44,421 nt of DNA from Candidatus Methanoperedens sp. (GTDB taxonomy: Archaea > Halobacteriota > Methanosarcinia > Methanosarcinales > Methanoperedenaceae). Below, piece by piece: positions 1 through 9,008 of this stretch. Every line of letters starts with the position of its first letter. Positions within the stretch are counted from its first letter, which is position 1. The stretch is from positions 1-44,421 of the forward strand of contig VEPM01000036.1 of NCBI GenBank assembly GCA_012026795.1, given 5' to 3'. The notes under the pieces were generated by a model. It did not search any database, had not been told where the DNA came from, and was given only the letters and a program-made list of their open reading frames with translations. Made by a program: the position numbers and the translations under genes.

Positions 1-92
1 AGAAAGGGTTATGAAAGGCTTGAGCCGTATGCGGTGAAAGTCGCACGTACGGTTCTTAGAAGAGGGAGAGCGAGTAATCGCTCTTTCTTATT
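1..92 (+). mobile_element. Group II intron, 3' end (domains V and VI)
   Basis: Bases 22-55 form a 34-nt domain V hairpin that begins GAGCCGTATGCG and closes with CGCACGTACGGTTC, the catalytic signature of group II introns. It is followed by a domain VI-like stem: 67-73 pairs with 78-84 around a GTAA loop, and the stem continues more weakly outwards. The intron 3' boundary is probably within 88-95. The 5' part and any reverse-transcriptase ORF lie outside the window. The domain V match is seen directly; the exact 3' splice site is inference. Confidence 0.85.
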
Positions 93-333
93 CGGCGTCT
101 GAAAAATTTTCGGGAATTTAGGAAACTATACAATATAATTTTAGATTTGTTGGAGATAGAGAGGCGGAATTTATATTTGTGCCTCCTGGCCATGTCCTTA
201 ACGGGCAAGGAAAGAAAACGCTTCATTCGTCATCGGTTAAGAGAAAAACCATGAGATAGAACACGGATTGCGCGGATGACGCGGGTGCGCACGGATCCGT
301 GAATATTAAAATGTTGAATTGATTCGGAAAATA
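93..333. other. Gene-free stretch with repeat relic
   Basis: No credible ORF. Around 258-300 there is a short degenerate copy of the dispersed 'ACACGGAT...GCGCGGAT' repeat that is found in fuller form near 5430 and 6270. Otherwise I see nothing recognisable. Confidence 0.5.
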
Positions 334-401
334 TTGCCGTAATCATACGGATTATGGAAATAATGTAGCCATAGTTGCTGATTTCTATAGGGTTATATAA
401 G
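334..401 (+). promoter_or_regulatory. Bipartite operator plus TATA box, site 1 of 10
   Basis: TTGCC at 334 and TTGCTGATTTCTA at 375 are 41 nt apart; the TATA-like ATATAA lies at about 394-400. Around it, 316-402 matches the blocks at 22123-22212 and 24964-25050 with identical internal spacing. It lies upstream of the ABC-2 exporter genes at 441. Confidence 0.7.
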
Positions 402-440
402 TCAGTACATGTTTAGGAGTTTATATGCCAGGAGAGAAAA

Positions 441-1424
441 ATGTACGCAATAGAGACAACAAACCTCACAAAAAAATATAAAACCCTGGTGGCAGTAAAT
501 AATCTTAACCTCAAGGTAGAAAAAGGAAAGATCTTTGGTCTCCTCGGCCCGAACGGCGCAGGAAAAAGCACCATACTTTCGATGCTGTGCACCATCATAA
601 ATCCCACATCGGGTTCTGCAACTGTGAATGGGTATGACATTATCAGGGATTCCGCTAAGGTAAGGCAGAGCATTGGAATAGTCTTCCAGAGCATAAGCGT
701 GGATGACAGGCTCACGGCACGCGAGAACCTGAGATTCCATTCCATGCTTTATGATGTTCCATCAGGTATTATGGAAAGGCGTATCCAGGAAGTCCTGCGG
801 CTTGTGGAGCTTGAAGACAGGGCTGATTCTCTTGTCAGGACTTTTTCAGGCGGCATGATACGGCGTCTTGAGATGGCACGCGGTCTTATCCACCATCCTG
901 AAATATTATTCCTGGATGAGCCCACCATCGGATTGGACCCGCAGACCCGGGAACACATATGGGATTATATTAAAACGCTTGCAGAAAAAGAAAAATTAAC
1001 TATAATCATGACAACACATTACATGGACGAAGCCGACCTTCTTTGCGATGATATAGCCATCATCGATCATGGGGTGATCAAGGTAAGGGATACACCGCAA
1101 AAACTTAAAAGTTTCCTGACAGGAGATAATATCATTGTAACCACCAAGCTGCCCGACAAACTCGCAACCGGGCTTTCCGGGCAGGACTTTATCCTTCAAA
1201 TGCAGGTAACACAGAATTCATTGAGTCTGAATGTAAGACATGGAGGACGGAATGCGCCGCAAATAATCAATATTGCACAGGATCTGCATATTCCGGTAGA
1301 TTCTATCAATATTGATGAACCGACCCTCCATGATGTTTTCCTGCACCATACTGGCAAAAATATCCGCGATGAAGAGAATGATAATTTCATCAGCATGTAT
1401 AAGCGGGCGCGGAGGGGAAGATGA
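441..1424 (+). CDS. ABC-2 type exporter, ATP-binding subunit (DrrA-like)
   Basis: This is the cytoplasmic ATPase of an ABC-2 exporter of the daunorubicin-resistance (DrrA) type, 327 aa. Walker A GPNGAGKST is near residue 36, the signature FSGGMIRRLE near 135, and Walker B ILFLDEPTIGLDP near 155. About 100 C-terminal residues follow the ATPase core, as in DrrA-type proteins. The start has an AGGAGA ribosome site 6 nt upstream. The stop overlaps the permease start by 4 nt (ATGA), so the two are translationally coupled. The exported substrate cannot be read from sequence. It lies behind operator site 1. Confidence 0.9.
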   Translation: MYAIETTNLTKKYKTLVAVNNLNLKVEKGKIFGLLGPNGAGKSTILSMLCTIINPTSGSATVNGYDIIRDSAKVRQSIGIVFQSISVDDRLTARENLRFHSMLYDVPSGIMERRIQEVLRLVELEDRADSLVRTFSGGMIRRLEMARGLIHHPEILFLDEPTIGLDPQTREHIWDYIKTLAEKEKLTIIMTTHYMDEADLLCDDIAIIDHGVIKVRDTPQKLKSFLTGDNIIVTTKLPDKLATGLSGQDFILQMQVTQNSLSLNVRHGGRNAPQIINIAQDLHIPVDSINIDEPTLHDVFLHHTGKNIRDEENDNFISMYKRARRGR

Positions 1425-2176
1425 GACAAGAATTGCGCGGGATATATTCAATATGGCTGCGGGAGATAATCAAGTTCTACCGTGAAAGGATACATTTCGC
1501 AAGCGCCATGACAACCCCGTTACTGTGGCTTATCATATTTGGCGGCGGTATGGGAATAAATCTCAGGACAGGAGTGGTAAGCTCAGGGTATAGCGCATAT
1601 ATTTTTCCTGGGATCGTAGGAATGACACTGCTCTTTACATCCATGCGTTCAGGTATTTCCGTTATCTGGGATCGCGAGTTCGGGTTTTTAAAAGAGATCC
1701 TTGTTTCTCCGATATCCAGGACTTCGATCGTGATAGGTAAGGCACTTGGAGGAGCTACAAGCGCTCTTTCACAGGGTATTATGTTGCTTTTGTTATCCTT
1801 TATTGTTCATATTTATATATCCCCCTGGAATTTTATCAAGATCCTGCCAATAATGCTTTTTATCTCGCTGGGGTTTGATGTTTTCGGGCTTTTCATAGCT
1901 TCGATCATAGACAGCTTTGAAGGATTCCAGACTATAATGAGTTTTATAATAATGCCAACATTCTTCTTAAGCGGCGCTTTGTTCCCACTTTCAAATGCCC
2001 CTTCGTGGTTACAAACCCTGAGTTTGTTAAACCCCCTTACATATGGTGTGGACGCGATCCGGGGGATCATACTTAATGAAGGCCAGTTCTCCCTGTCTTA
2101 TGACCTGTTGATCGTAAGCGCTTTTTCAGGCTTTATGTTAATTATCACGTCATGGATCTTCAATATTAAAAAATAA
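1421..2176 (+). CDS. ABC-2 type exporter, permease subunit
   Basis: Membrane partner of the preceding ATPase, 251 aa, with about six hydrophobic segments and the ABC-2 family layout (a cytoplasmic loop reading DREFGFLKEILVSPISR between the early helices, and a C-terminal LNPLTYGVDAIRG motif typical of DrrB-like permeases). It overlaps the ATPase gene by 4 nt and the pair probably forms a homodimeric-type exporter (two ATPases, two permeases). Substrate unknown; drug, lipid and polysaccharide exporters all occur in this family. Confidence 0.9.
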   Translation: MRQELRGIYSIWLREIIKFYRERIHFASAMTTPLLWLIIFGGGMGINLRTGVVSSGYSAYIFPGIVGMTLLFTSMRSGISVIWDREFGFLKEILVSPISRTSIVIGKALGGATSALSQGIMLLLLSFIVHIYISPWNFIKILPIMLFISLGFDVFGLFIASIIDSFEGFQTIMSFIIMPTFFLSGALFPLSNAPSWLQTLSLLNPLTYGVDAIRGIILNEGQFSLSYDLLIVSAFSGFMLIITSWIFNIKK

Positions 2177-2218
2177 TGAATAAAAAAGAATTATATTAAT
2201 TTCATAATGAGGTAAAAT

Positions 2219-3369
2219 ATGGATCTGGAAAATACGCTACTGATGATACCCGGCCCTGTGCCTGTTGCTCCGAGAATACTTCGGGCGATGACAAAATCCA
2301 TGATAAATCACCGAAGCCGGGAGTTCGGTACAATATACACTGAATCAAGGCAAATACTGGCTGAACTTTTCGGGACCAGGGACGATATTTTTATCCTGAG
2401 CGGTTCAGGCAGCTGCGCAATGGAAGCTGCTATAGGGAATGTTATCGATGAAAACGATACGCTTGTAACCATCGAAAATGGCAAATTCGGGGAAAGGTTC
2501 AGGGAGATCGGGGAGCGCTATGGCAAAGTAAATCCTGTAAAATTTGACTGGACAAAAGGTGAACCAATAGAACTGGATAAAGTTGAAAGTGCCCTGGCAG
2601 AAGGTGCAAAAGCTGTTACGCTTGTTCATAACGACACTTCTACAGGCATCAGGAACCCGGCAAGAGAGGTTGGAAAACTTGCCAAGAAATACGGGCGCTC
2701 TTCATCATGGATGGGGTAACGACTATCGGAGGTGATGAAGTTCTTGTGGATGAATGGGGTGTGGATATCGCTGTTGTCGGTTCACAGAAATGCATAGGCG
2801 CCCCTCCGGGATTATCTGCGATATCGGTAAGTGAAAAAGCATGGGCATCGATAGTTAAGAAGCCGCCTTATTACATGGATTTGAAGACTTACAGGAAATC
2901 AGCGAACAGGGAGATCGCTGAAACGCCTTATACTCCTGCAATACCGTTGTTTTTTGCGCTGCATGAGGCTCTTCGTATTGTAAAAGAGGAAGGACTCAAA
3001 GCCCGGATAAAAAGACATGCAAGGTTTGCGGAAGCGATCCGTGCGGCGGCTGTCGCAATGAATGTGCAGCTGTTCCCGCAATTGAATGAACACAGCAGAT
3101 ACTCTAACACCGTAACAGCTATCAAAATACCAGCAGGCATTGACGATAAGAAACTTCGCGGCGGGATAAAAGAGCTTGGTATCCAGGTTTCAGGCGGGCA
3201 GGGACCGCTTGAAGGTAAAATATTCAGGATCGCAAGCATGGGTAACATAAGTAAACCGGATATCCTGGGCACCGTTTCTGCCCTGGAAATCGTGCTTCAC
3301 CGGAATGGAATCATTAAGAATATAGGGCAGGGTGTTGAAACCGCGAGTAATATATTGAATCGAACCTGA
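2219..3369 (+). pseudogene. Class V aminotransferase (serine-pyruvate/alanine-glyoxylate type), frameshifted
   Basis: Two ORFs, 2219-2719 and 2707-3369, together make one full-length PLP-dependent class V aminotransferase of about 383 aa. The N-terminal piece starts with the family's MIPGPVPV and NHRS motifs; the C-terminal piece has the PLP lysine in GSQKCIGAPPG. Reading passes from one frame to the other if a single G is added to the GGG at about 2692-2694 (TACGGGCGC to TACGGGGCGC), which restores YGALFIMDGVTTIGGDE. That is a -1 problem in a G run, so either a real inactivating deletion or a sequencing/assembly error. In methanogens related enzymes act on small amino acids with pyruvate or glyoxylate. 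It follows the exporter genes after 42 nt. Confidence 0.85.
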
Positions 3370-3374
3370 TGATA

Positions 3375-3420
3375 AAAATAGCCATCAACTGGCTATTTTC
3401 CCTGCTCTCATCAAGAGCAG
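3375..3420 (+). terminator. Two adjacent hairpins after the aminotransferase
   Basis: A perfect 10-bp stem (3375-3384 with 3390-3399, loop TCAAC) is followed directly by a 7-bp stem (3402-3408 with 3414-3420, loop CATCA). The first ends in TTTT. Position right after the stop codon suggests a transcription end. Confidence 0.55.
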
Positions 3421-3487
3421 CAGGCTCTTTATAATAAACCTCCACGTTGATAGGATGATCTGAAACTATTTTTTTAAAACAACATGC

Positions 3488-3500
3488 TTATAAATATATA
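3488..3500 (+). promoter_or_regulatory. TATA box for the hsdM promoter
   Basis: TTATAAATATATA fits an archaeal TATA box, about 80 nt before the hsdM start; an AAAGGAG stretch lies nearer the gene. No TTGCC/TTGCTG element is present here. Confidence 0.5.
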
Positions 3501-3569
3501 CTAAGTTGTATGAATAAGGAAGACCATCTTCTATGGCGGGTCGATAAAAAAGGAGACATCTAGTGTACT

Positions 3570-5120
3570 ATGGCAGGAAATCATAACGAGATCGAAAAAC
3601 GCCTGTGGTCTGCCGCAGACGAGCTTCGGGCTAATTCTAAATTGAAATCATCGGAATATTCAGTCCCTGTTCTTGGTCTTATATTCCTGCGTTATGCTGA
3701 TCACAAGTTCACCACGGCAAAGCAGGAACTTGATGGCAAAAGCACGGGTCGAAGAGCCGTTAGCAAAACCGATTATCAGGCGCGTGGTGTCCTGTACCTT
3801 CCTGAAGCCTCAAGATTCTCCAGGCTTCTTAACCTGCCCGAAGGCGCAGATATAGGAAAAGCCATCAACGAAGCCATGCGCGCCATTGAAGCAGAGAACG
3901 AAGAGCTCAAGGATATCCTGCCCAAGACATATAACCATCTCGATAACCGCACTCTCGTGGAGTTATTAAAGACTTTCAACTCTGTACCCATGGACATCGA
4001 AGGCGATGCTTTTGGCAAGATATATGAGTATTTCCTGGGTAAATTCGCCATGAGCGAAGGACAGAAAGGTGGCGAGTTCTTTACACCTACTTCTATTGTT
4101 AAACTCATCGTGGAGGTCATCGAACCCTACCATGGACGCATCTTTGACCCTGCGTGCGGTTCAGGCGGTATGTTCGTCCAGAGTGCGCGTTTTGTGGGAA
4201 ACCATAAGAAGAATCCGAATGCTGAGATCAGCGTTTATGGCCAGGAAAAGACCGCTGAAACTGTGCGCCTGTGCAAAATGAACCTTGCTGTACATGGTCT
4301 CTCTGGCGATATTCGTGAAGGCAACAGCTACTACGAAGATATTCACAAAAGCACAGGCAAGTTCGATTTCGTAATGGCAAATCCGCCGTTTAACGTTGAC
4401 AGGGTGGATAAGGAACGGATCAAGGATGACCCCCGCTTTCCCTTTGGTATGCCGAAGCCAGATAATGCCAACTACCTCTGGATCCAGATATTCTACAGCG
4501 CCCTGAATGAGAGCGGACATGCTGGATTCGTGATGGCGAACTCTGCAAGCGACGCCCGCGGAAGCGAGCAGGATATCAGAAGAGACCTTATTGAAGCTGG
4601 CGCGGTGGATGTGATAGTTGCTGTAGGATCAAACTTCTTCTACACAGTCACTCTGCCGTGCACGCTCTGGTTCCTTGAAAGAGGCAAGGCTAAAACGCCG
4701 CGCAAGGACAAAGTCCTCTTTCTGGATGCAAGGCACATCTTCTATCAGGTTGACCGCGCTCATCGGGATTTTACTCCTGACCAGATTGAGTTTCTTGCTA
4801 ACATCGTGCGGCTCTATCGAGGTGAGCAGCCGGAAACAACGAGCGGCAGTGTGCCGACGTTGAAAGAGAAGTTCCCGGAGGGTAAGTATGTTGATGTTCC
4901 CGGTCTTTGCAAAGTAGCTGCGCTTTCAGAGATCGAAGCGCAGGGCTGGAGCCTGAATCCTGGTCGCTATGTGGGTGTGGCTGAGCGTGAGGCCGATGAT
5001 TTTGATTTCAAGGAGAGATTGGAAGAGTTGAATGAGGAGCTTGAAACGCTTAATGTTGAGGCGCGGGAACTGGAAGGGCGGATATCGGAGAATGTATCCA
5101 AATTGTTAGAGGTACAATGA
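3570..5120 (+). CDS. hsdM: Type I restriction-modification N6-adenine methyltransferase subunit
   Basis: HsdM methylates adenine in the type I recognition sequence as part of an M2S complex with HsdS. The 516-aa protein has the N-terminal helical HsdM domain, the SAM-binding FDPACGSGG motif at about residues 192-200 and the catalytic NPPF at 271-274, so it looks intact. A coiled-coil C-terminus ([20 protein letters not shown]) fits the HsdS-contacting tail. hsdS lies 1.4 kb downstream, separated by repeats and a small gene pair, rather than directly after it as in most operons. Confidence 0.95.
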   Translation: MAGNHNEIEKRLWSAADELRANSKLKSSEYSVPVLGLIFLRYADHKFTTAKQELDGKSTGRRAVSKTDYQARGVLYLPEASRFSRLLNLPEGADIGKAINEAMRAIEAENEELKDILPKTYNHLDNRTLVELLKTFNSVPMDIEGDAFGKIYEYFLGKFAMSEGQKGGEFFTPTSIVKLIVEVIEPYHGRIFDPACGSGGMFVQSARFVGNHKKNPNAEISVYGQEKTAETVRLCKMNLAVHGLSGDIREGNSYYEDIHKSTGKFDFVMANPPFNVDRVDKERIKDDPRFPFGMPKPDNANYLWIQIFYSALNESGHAGFVMANSASDARGSEQDIRRDLIEAGAVDVIVAVGSNFFYTVTLPCTLWFLERGKAKTPRKDKVLFLDARHIFYQVDRAHRDFTPDQIEFLANIVRLYRGEQPETTSGSVPTLKEKFPEGKYVDVPGLCKVAALSEIEAQGWSLNPGRYVGVAEREADDFDFKERLEELNEELETLNVEARELEGRISENVSKLLEVQ

Positions 5121-5225
5121 GTGCAATTAGCAATTTTAAAAACATGTTGGTTTTTCACATCATCTTCAGAAATCAGCAGACACTGTCTGCCAAATTAAGT
5201 TCGTCCAATTATATTCGTTATTTAT

Positions 5226-5240
5226 GCCACCAATGGTGGC
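5226..5240. repeat. Palindrome GCCACC-AAT-GGTGGC
   Basis: Perfect 6-bp arms around AAT. A related CACCATTGGTG lies near 5309-5319. No gene lies between 5121 and 5630, so this stretch is intergenic and rich in repeats. Confidence 0.5.
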
Positions 5241-5371
5241 AGAAATTTACCCCTGATGAAAAACTGCAGCAAATGGTTGCAGAATTCTCTTACATTGTAA
5301 TTCTCTCACCATTGGTGCGAGAAATATGAAGTATCATTTAAGGCTCATGAGGAAGCTATCTCATCCTCATT

Positions 5372-5464
5372 TTGGCACCGCTCACCGCAAAGTTCGCAAA
5401 GAACGCAAAGCACAGCCGCAGTTTGGAACACGGATGACACGGATCGAACGGATTTCCACGGATA
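5372..5464 (+). repeat. Dispersed repeat, copy 1
   Basis: A composite made of CGCAAAG units (CACCGCAAAGTTCGCAAAG...) followed by GAACACGGATGACACGGAT...CACGGAT. A second, similar composite lies at 6228-6308, a fragment at about 258-300, and an isolated CGCAAAG part at 36742-36822. These look like intergenic repeat elements; no coding potential. Confidence 0.7.
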
Positions 5465-5630
5465 CTGCAAATCCGCGCGCATCAGAGCAGAATCTACAAA
5501 ATATGAAACAGTTTTTACCTTAGTTTTCAGAATTGCTATACACTGTCTGGCAAATTAAGCAATTGTAACACTAATAGATTTTATACCTATTTCGAAAGTA
5601 TTAAAACAGGTGTAAACTATTCAGGCTTAA

Positions 5631-5918
5631 ATGGTTCACTGGAAAAAGATTGAGTTAATAGCGGGACCTGATGCTGAAGACCATATAAAAAGGCATGGTG
5701 TGAGCATTTCCGATGTTTTTAATGTACTTAATGGGTTGACCTATTCCAGGAAGATTAAGACCGCTGGAGAAACAAGATATACTATATTGGGTGAATCTCA
5801 TGGCAAAATCCTTATGGTGGTGCTGATACAGCAATCTACTCAGAGCTTTTATCTGCTTACTGCCTATGAGCCTTCGGATGGCTATAAGAATTTATATAGG
5901 GAAAGATGTAAAAAGTAG
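5631..5918 (+). CDS. BrnT/DUF4258-like putative toxin
   Basis: Small 95-aa basic protein. The pattern HIKRHGVSISDVFNVL, then RYTILGESHGKILMVVLI, then YLLTAYEP resembles the RelE-fold BrnT or DUF4258 toxins (H-x-K-HGV start, G-R/K-L-x-V-V strand, terminal T/S-A-R/Y). The match is by pattern only and the family is uncertain. It is followed 5 nt later by a small gene, an order (toxin first) that is usual for brnT-brnA. It sits inside the type I RM locus between hsdM and hsdS. Confidence 0.5.
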   Translation: MVHWKKIELIAGPDAEDHIKRHGVSISDVFNVLNGLTYSRKIKTAGETRYTILGESHGKILMVVLIQQSTQSFYLLTAYEPSDGYKNLYRERCKK

Positions 5919-5923
5919 TATCA

Positions 5924-6115
5924 ATGAAAAAATACACTAAAGAAGAGAGAGAAAAGGCGATAAAAGATATAGAAGCATCGCCTATCAAACCAGACGAGTG
6001 GGAAGGGCCTCATGAAACAAAGATCGTTTCGTATAAATATGCTGATGATGTGCCCGCCCGAAAAAAGAAAGGACTGATGCCTGGAAAAATTAGTGCGAAA
6101 ACCGTTTCATCTTAA
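5924..6115 (+). CDS. Small protein, possible antitoxin partner
   Basis: 63 aa, hydrophilic and lysine-rich (MKKYTKEEREKAIKDIEASP...). I do not recognise the family. It begins 5 nt after the BrnT-like ORF and is likely co-transcribed, so an antitoxin role is inferred from position alone. The end runs into the repeat-rich stretch. Confidence 0.45.
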   Translation: MKKYTKEEREKAIKDIEASPIKPDEWEGPHETKIVSYKYADDVPARKKKGLMPGKISAKTVSS

Positions 6116-6227
6116 TTCATGCCGCGAAGCTTCTGGAAGGGGTATAATGATGGTCGCATGTGGGTTTAGAGAAGCCGTAACGGATTTTACAAGTTTCTTT
6201 AGTGACAGGCTCTTTTCCATAACGTAT

Positions 6228-6515
6228 TTTGGCGCTGCCCACCGCAAAGGACGCAAAGCGCAGCAGTTTAGAACACGGATGACACGGATTGCGCGGATTT
6301 TCACGGATAATTTTAATCCGTGTGCATCTGTGTTATCCGTGAAATCCGTGTTCCATCACGTCTGCCCTTCTCTGAAAAATCCGCCATCCGGCGCAAGTAC
6401 ATCTGCGTTTATCAGCGTTCATCTGCGGTTTTTTATTGATGTGATTTTTCAGACGGGATTAACAGGATTTACAGGATATGCTTTTAATCCTGTTAATCCT
6501 GTTATCCTGTCGGAT
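6228..6515. repeat. Cluster of dispersed and inverted repeats
   Basis: 6228-6308 is the second copy of the CGCAAAG/ACACGGAT composite. 6316-6354 is an inverted relative (ATCCGTG...ATCCGTGTT). 6405-6432 has ATCTGCG-type units. 6453-6510 holds GGGATTAACAGGAT units whose inverse, ATCCTGTTAATCC, follows after a short spacer, so the segment can fold back. A 161-codon ORF through this region is a product of the repeats. The rest of 6116-6574 holds nothing else I can name. Confidence 0.7.
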
Positions 6516-6574
6516 CTTATGAACTCGCTTGTGGCGCGGCAACAGATTGCGAAGCTACCAGAGGGGGTGGGAAG

Positions 6575-7828
6575 ATGAATGTTGTTCTAAAACCTGGTTG
6601 GAATTATAGAAAACTTGACGATTTGGGTTTCATTGGAAGAGGCAAATCAAAGCATCGCCCAAGAGATGATCCATCTTTGTATGGGGGCAAATATCCTTTC
6701 ATCCAGACTGGTGAGGTTAAAGCTGCGAATCTATACATCTCGCAGTATAGCCAAACATATAACGAAAATGGCTTGTCCCAAAGTAAGTTATGGAGGCCAG
6801 AAACGCTTTTAATAACGATAGCCGCTAACATTGCGGAAACTGCAATCCTTAAAATTGAGGCATGCTTTCCAGATAGTATCGTTGGCTTCGTTGCTGATCC
6901 AAAAAAAGCGGATGTGCGCTTTGTAAAATATTGCATGGATACGATGAAGTTACGGATGCAAAATGTTTCGAAGGGAACAACGCAAGATAACCTTAGCCTT
7001 GATAAATTATTAACTTTCGATTTTCTAGTGCCCCCTCTCCCCACCCAGCGCAAAATCGCCGCCATCCTCAGCGCCTACGACGACCTCATCGAGAACAACA
7101 CGCGGCGCATCAAAATCCTTGAAGAGATGACGCAGGCGCTCTATCGCGAGTGGTTCGTGAAGTTTCGGTTTCCGGGGCATGAGACGGTGAGGATGGTGGA
7201 GTCGGAGCTTGGGATGGTGCCGGAGGGGTGGAAAATTAAGAAATTAGGGGATATAGTCAAAAACGTTAGGATATCAGTAATACCAGGACCACAAACTCTT
7301 GATTTACCCTATGTTCCGATTGACTGTTTACCACGAAAATCTCTAGCATTGTTGGAAAGTAAACCCGGAAGTGAAGCACAAAGTAGCTTATTTTCATTTA
7401 AAAAATATGATATACTTTTTGGTGCAATGCGTTCATATTTTCATAAAGTTGTTATGGCTCCATTTGATGGTACTACTCGTTCAACCTGTTTTGTTCTACG
7501 TCCAATAGAGGAAATTAACTATTCTTATGCGGTGCTAACCCTTTTTGAAGAATCTACAGTATCTTATTCCAGCAAGCAATCACGAGGAACCACAATACCT
7601 TATGCTGTATGGGATGGAGCATTAGAAAATATGCCTATTGTTATGCCGCCTGAAGAGTTAAGATCAAAAATCAACCGAACAGTCAAGCCAATCTTGGAAA
7701 GAATAGCTATTTCACTATTTAGACAGACCAACCTCCGCCGCACCCGCGACCTGCTGCTGCCCAAGCTCATCTCAGGCGAAGTGGACATGGAAAAGCTCGA
7801 TATAAATATCCCAGCAGAGGCAGCATGA
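6575..7828 (+). CDS. hsdS: Type I restriction-modification specificity subunit
   Basis: HsdS chooses the DNA target for HsdM/HsdR. The 417-aa protein has two target-recognition domains, about residues 5-145 and 205-370. Each is followed by a conserved helical spacer: LPTQRKIAAILSAYDDLIEN at about 153-172 with the REWFVKFRFPGHE linker, and the second ending LRRTRDLLLPKLISGEVD. Both halves look complete, giving a bipartite recognition site. The two conserved spacers are GC-rich while the recognition domains are AT-rich, as expected from domain exchange. The stop overlaps the DUF429 gene start by 4 nt. Confidence 0.93.
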   Translation: MNVVLKPGWNYRKLDDLGFIGRGKSKHRPRDDPSLYGGKYPFIQTGEVKAANLYISQYSQTYNENGLSQSKLWRPETLLITIAANIAETAILKIEACFPDSIVGFVADPKKADVRFVKYCMDTMKLRMQNVSKGTTQDNLSLDKLLTFDFLVPPLPTQRKIAAILSAYDDLIENNTRRIKILEEMTQALYREWFVKFRFPGHETVRMVESELGMVPEGWKIKKLGDIVKNVRISVIPGPQTLDLPYVPIDCLPRKSLALLESKPGSEAQSSLFSFKKYDILFGAMRSYFHKVVMAPFDGTTRSTCFVLRPIEEINYSYAVLTLFEESTVSYSSKQSRGTTIPYAVWDGALENMPIVMPPEELRSKINRTVKPILERIAISLFRQTNLRRTRDLLLPKLISGEVDMEKLDINIPAEAA

Positions 7829-8664
7829 AAGTCTTTGGCATAGACTTCACCAGCGCGCCGAGTAAAAGAAAACCTATTACATGTGCAGATTGCACACTTG
7901 AAAATGGATATTTGCATCTTAACGGCATAAATAATCTGGAAACCTTTGAGAAGTTTGATGAATTTCTCGCCAATGGAACAGATTGGATAGCAGGAATGGA
8001 CTTTCCATTTGGACAGCCAAAAGAATTAATAGACGATTTGAAATGGCTACACTCATGGAAAGCATATGTCAGGGCAATAGATAAAATGGGAAAGGATAAT
8101 TTTGAAGCACAAATAAAAATATATTGTAAACAACAACCTGAAGGACAAAAACATCTAAAACGTGAGACTGACAGGATTGCAGAATCGATTAGTCCGATGA
8201 ATATAATTAGACCTCCTGTTGGTAAGATGTTCTTTGAAGGTGCACGGCGGTTGTTGAATTCAGGGGTAAATATTCTCCCATGCAATGAAAATGGAAGTAA
8301 TAGGATCGTAGTTGAAGCGTATCCAAAACTTGTTGCCAAGAAATTAATCTACAAACCTCAATACAAAAGTGACACTATAAAGAAGCAAACTCCATTATTG
8401 GAAGATGCGCGGCGAGAGATCGTGAAAAAATTGAATTCAGATTGTATCAGATTTTACTATGGCTTCCGTGTGAAATTTGACGAATATTTAGCGAATAAAA
8501 TTATCAATGACCCTGCCGGTGATTATCTCGATGCTTTGCTTTGCGCAATTCAAGCTGGATGGGCTTTTGAACAGGAAGAAAATGCATATGGTATTCCAGA
8601 GGGATTTGAGCTTGAAGGGTGGATTGTTGATCCTGAGCTTAATATTATTTCTAAGAGAGGTTAA
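7825..8664 (+). CDS. DUF429 family protein (predicted RNase H-fold nuclease)
   Basis: 279 aa. The N-terminal MKVFGIDFTSAPSKRKPI and the GMDFPFGQP segment (about residues 58-66), plus DPAGDYLDALLCAIQAGWA near the C-terminus, match DUF429, predicted to be an RNase H-like nuclease with acidic catalytic residues. It is coupled to hsdS (ATGA overlap) and to the next gene (stop and start share one base). Its role in the RM island is unknown; an accessory nuclease or defence function is inference. Confidence 0.75.
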   Translation: MKVFGIDFTSAPSKRKPITCADCTLENGYLHLNGINNLETFEKFDEFLANGTDWIAGMDFPFGQPKELIDDLKWLHSWKAYVRAIDKMGKDNFEAQIKIYCKQQPEGQKHLKRETDRIAESISPMNIIRPPVGKMFFEGARRLLNSGVNILPCNENGSNRIVVEAYPKLVAKKLIYKPQYKSDTIKKQTPLLEDARREIVKKLNSDCIRFYYGFRVKFDEYLANKIINDPAGDYLDALLCAIQAGWAFEQEENAYGIPEGFELEGWIVDPELNIISKRG

Positions 8665-9008
8665 TGAAGCTAAGAATTATTGGAACTGAAGACAGGACAA
8701 AAGGCAGGCTTTATAATATCGAGGTTGGAGCCAAAGAAGTTGAATTGTTACTTACATGGCACTCATTAGACCGCATCGTCGTATGGAATTTAAAACCTGA
8801 ACAAGTACTTGAGACTTTATTATTTCCGGAAGAAGTTGTGATCGGTCATAATAATAGATTTATTGCTCATAAAAGATATAATGGACATATAATTAGAGCA
8901 GTCTATGAATATGATATTAATTTACCGGTTCTCATAACGGTATATTATCCAACAGCGAAAAGATATTTTAAAGGAGGTGGAAAATTTGCAGATAAAATAC
9001 TCTCCTGA
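8664..9008 (+). CDS. DUF4258 domain protein, probable toxin
   Basis: 114 aa. The order WHSLDRIVVWNLKPEQVLETLLFPEEV, then FIAHKRYNGHIIRAVYEYD, then PVLITVYYPTAKRY matches DUF4258 proteins, which are often paired with DUF2283 proteins. Its stop (9008) lies inside the DUF2283 gene, so the two are co-translated. A toxin-antitoxin role is proposed for such pairs in general and is not shown here. Confidence 0.75.
   Translation: MKLRIIGTEDRTKGRLYNIEVGAKEVELLLTWHSLDRIVVWNLKPEQVLETLLFPEEVVIGHNNRFIAHKRYNGHIIRAVYEYDINLPVLITVYYPTAKRYFKGGGKFADKILS

Larger units (their letters stand above)
5180..5559 (+). repeat. Direct repeat pair, 20 nt
   Basis: ACACTGTCTG(C/G)CAAATTAAG occurs at 5180-5199 and again at 5540-5559 with one mismatch, each preceded by a similar TTCAGAA segment. 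The pair brackets the dispersed repeat at 5372-5464. It may be a target duplication of an inserted element or simply a duplicated intergenic segment. Confidence 0.6.

Noticed and set aside
2685-2720. Programmed -1 frameshift in the aminotransferase
   Set aside because: No X-XXY-YYZ slippery heptamer or downstream structure is visible, and class V aminotransferases are not made by frameshifting; a lost G is simpler.
5117-5523. Two short ORFs after hsdM, the first overlapping its stop (ATGA)
   Set aside because: No family resemblance; they span the 20-nt direct repeat, the GCCACC palindrome and the dispersed repeat, so they are probably not genes despite the overlap.
6093-6578. 161-codon plus-strand ORF between the small gene pair and hsdS
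   Set aside because: It runs through the dispersed repeats (CGCAAAG, ACACGGAT, GGATTAACAGG units) and has no protein-like composition; open frame is a by-product of the repeats.
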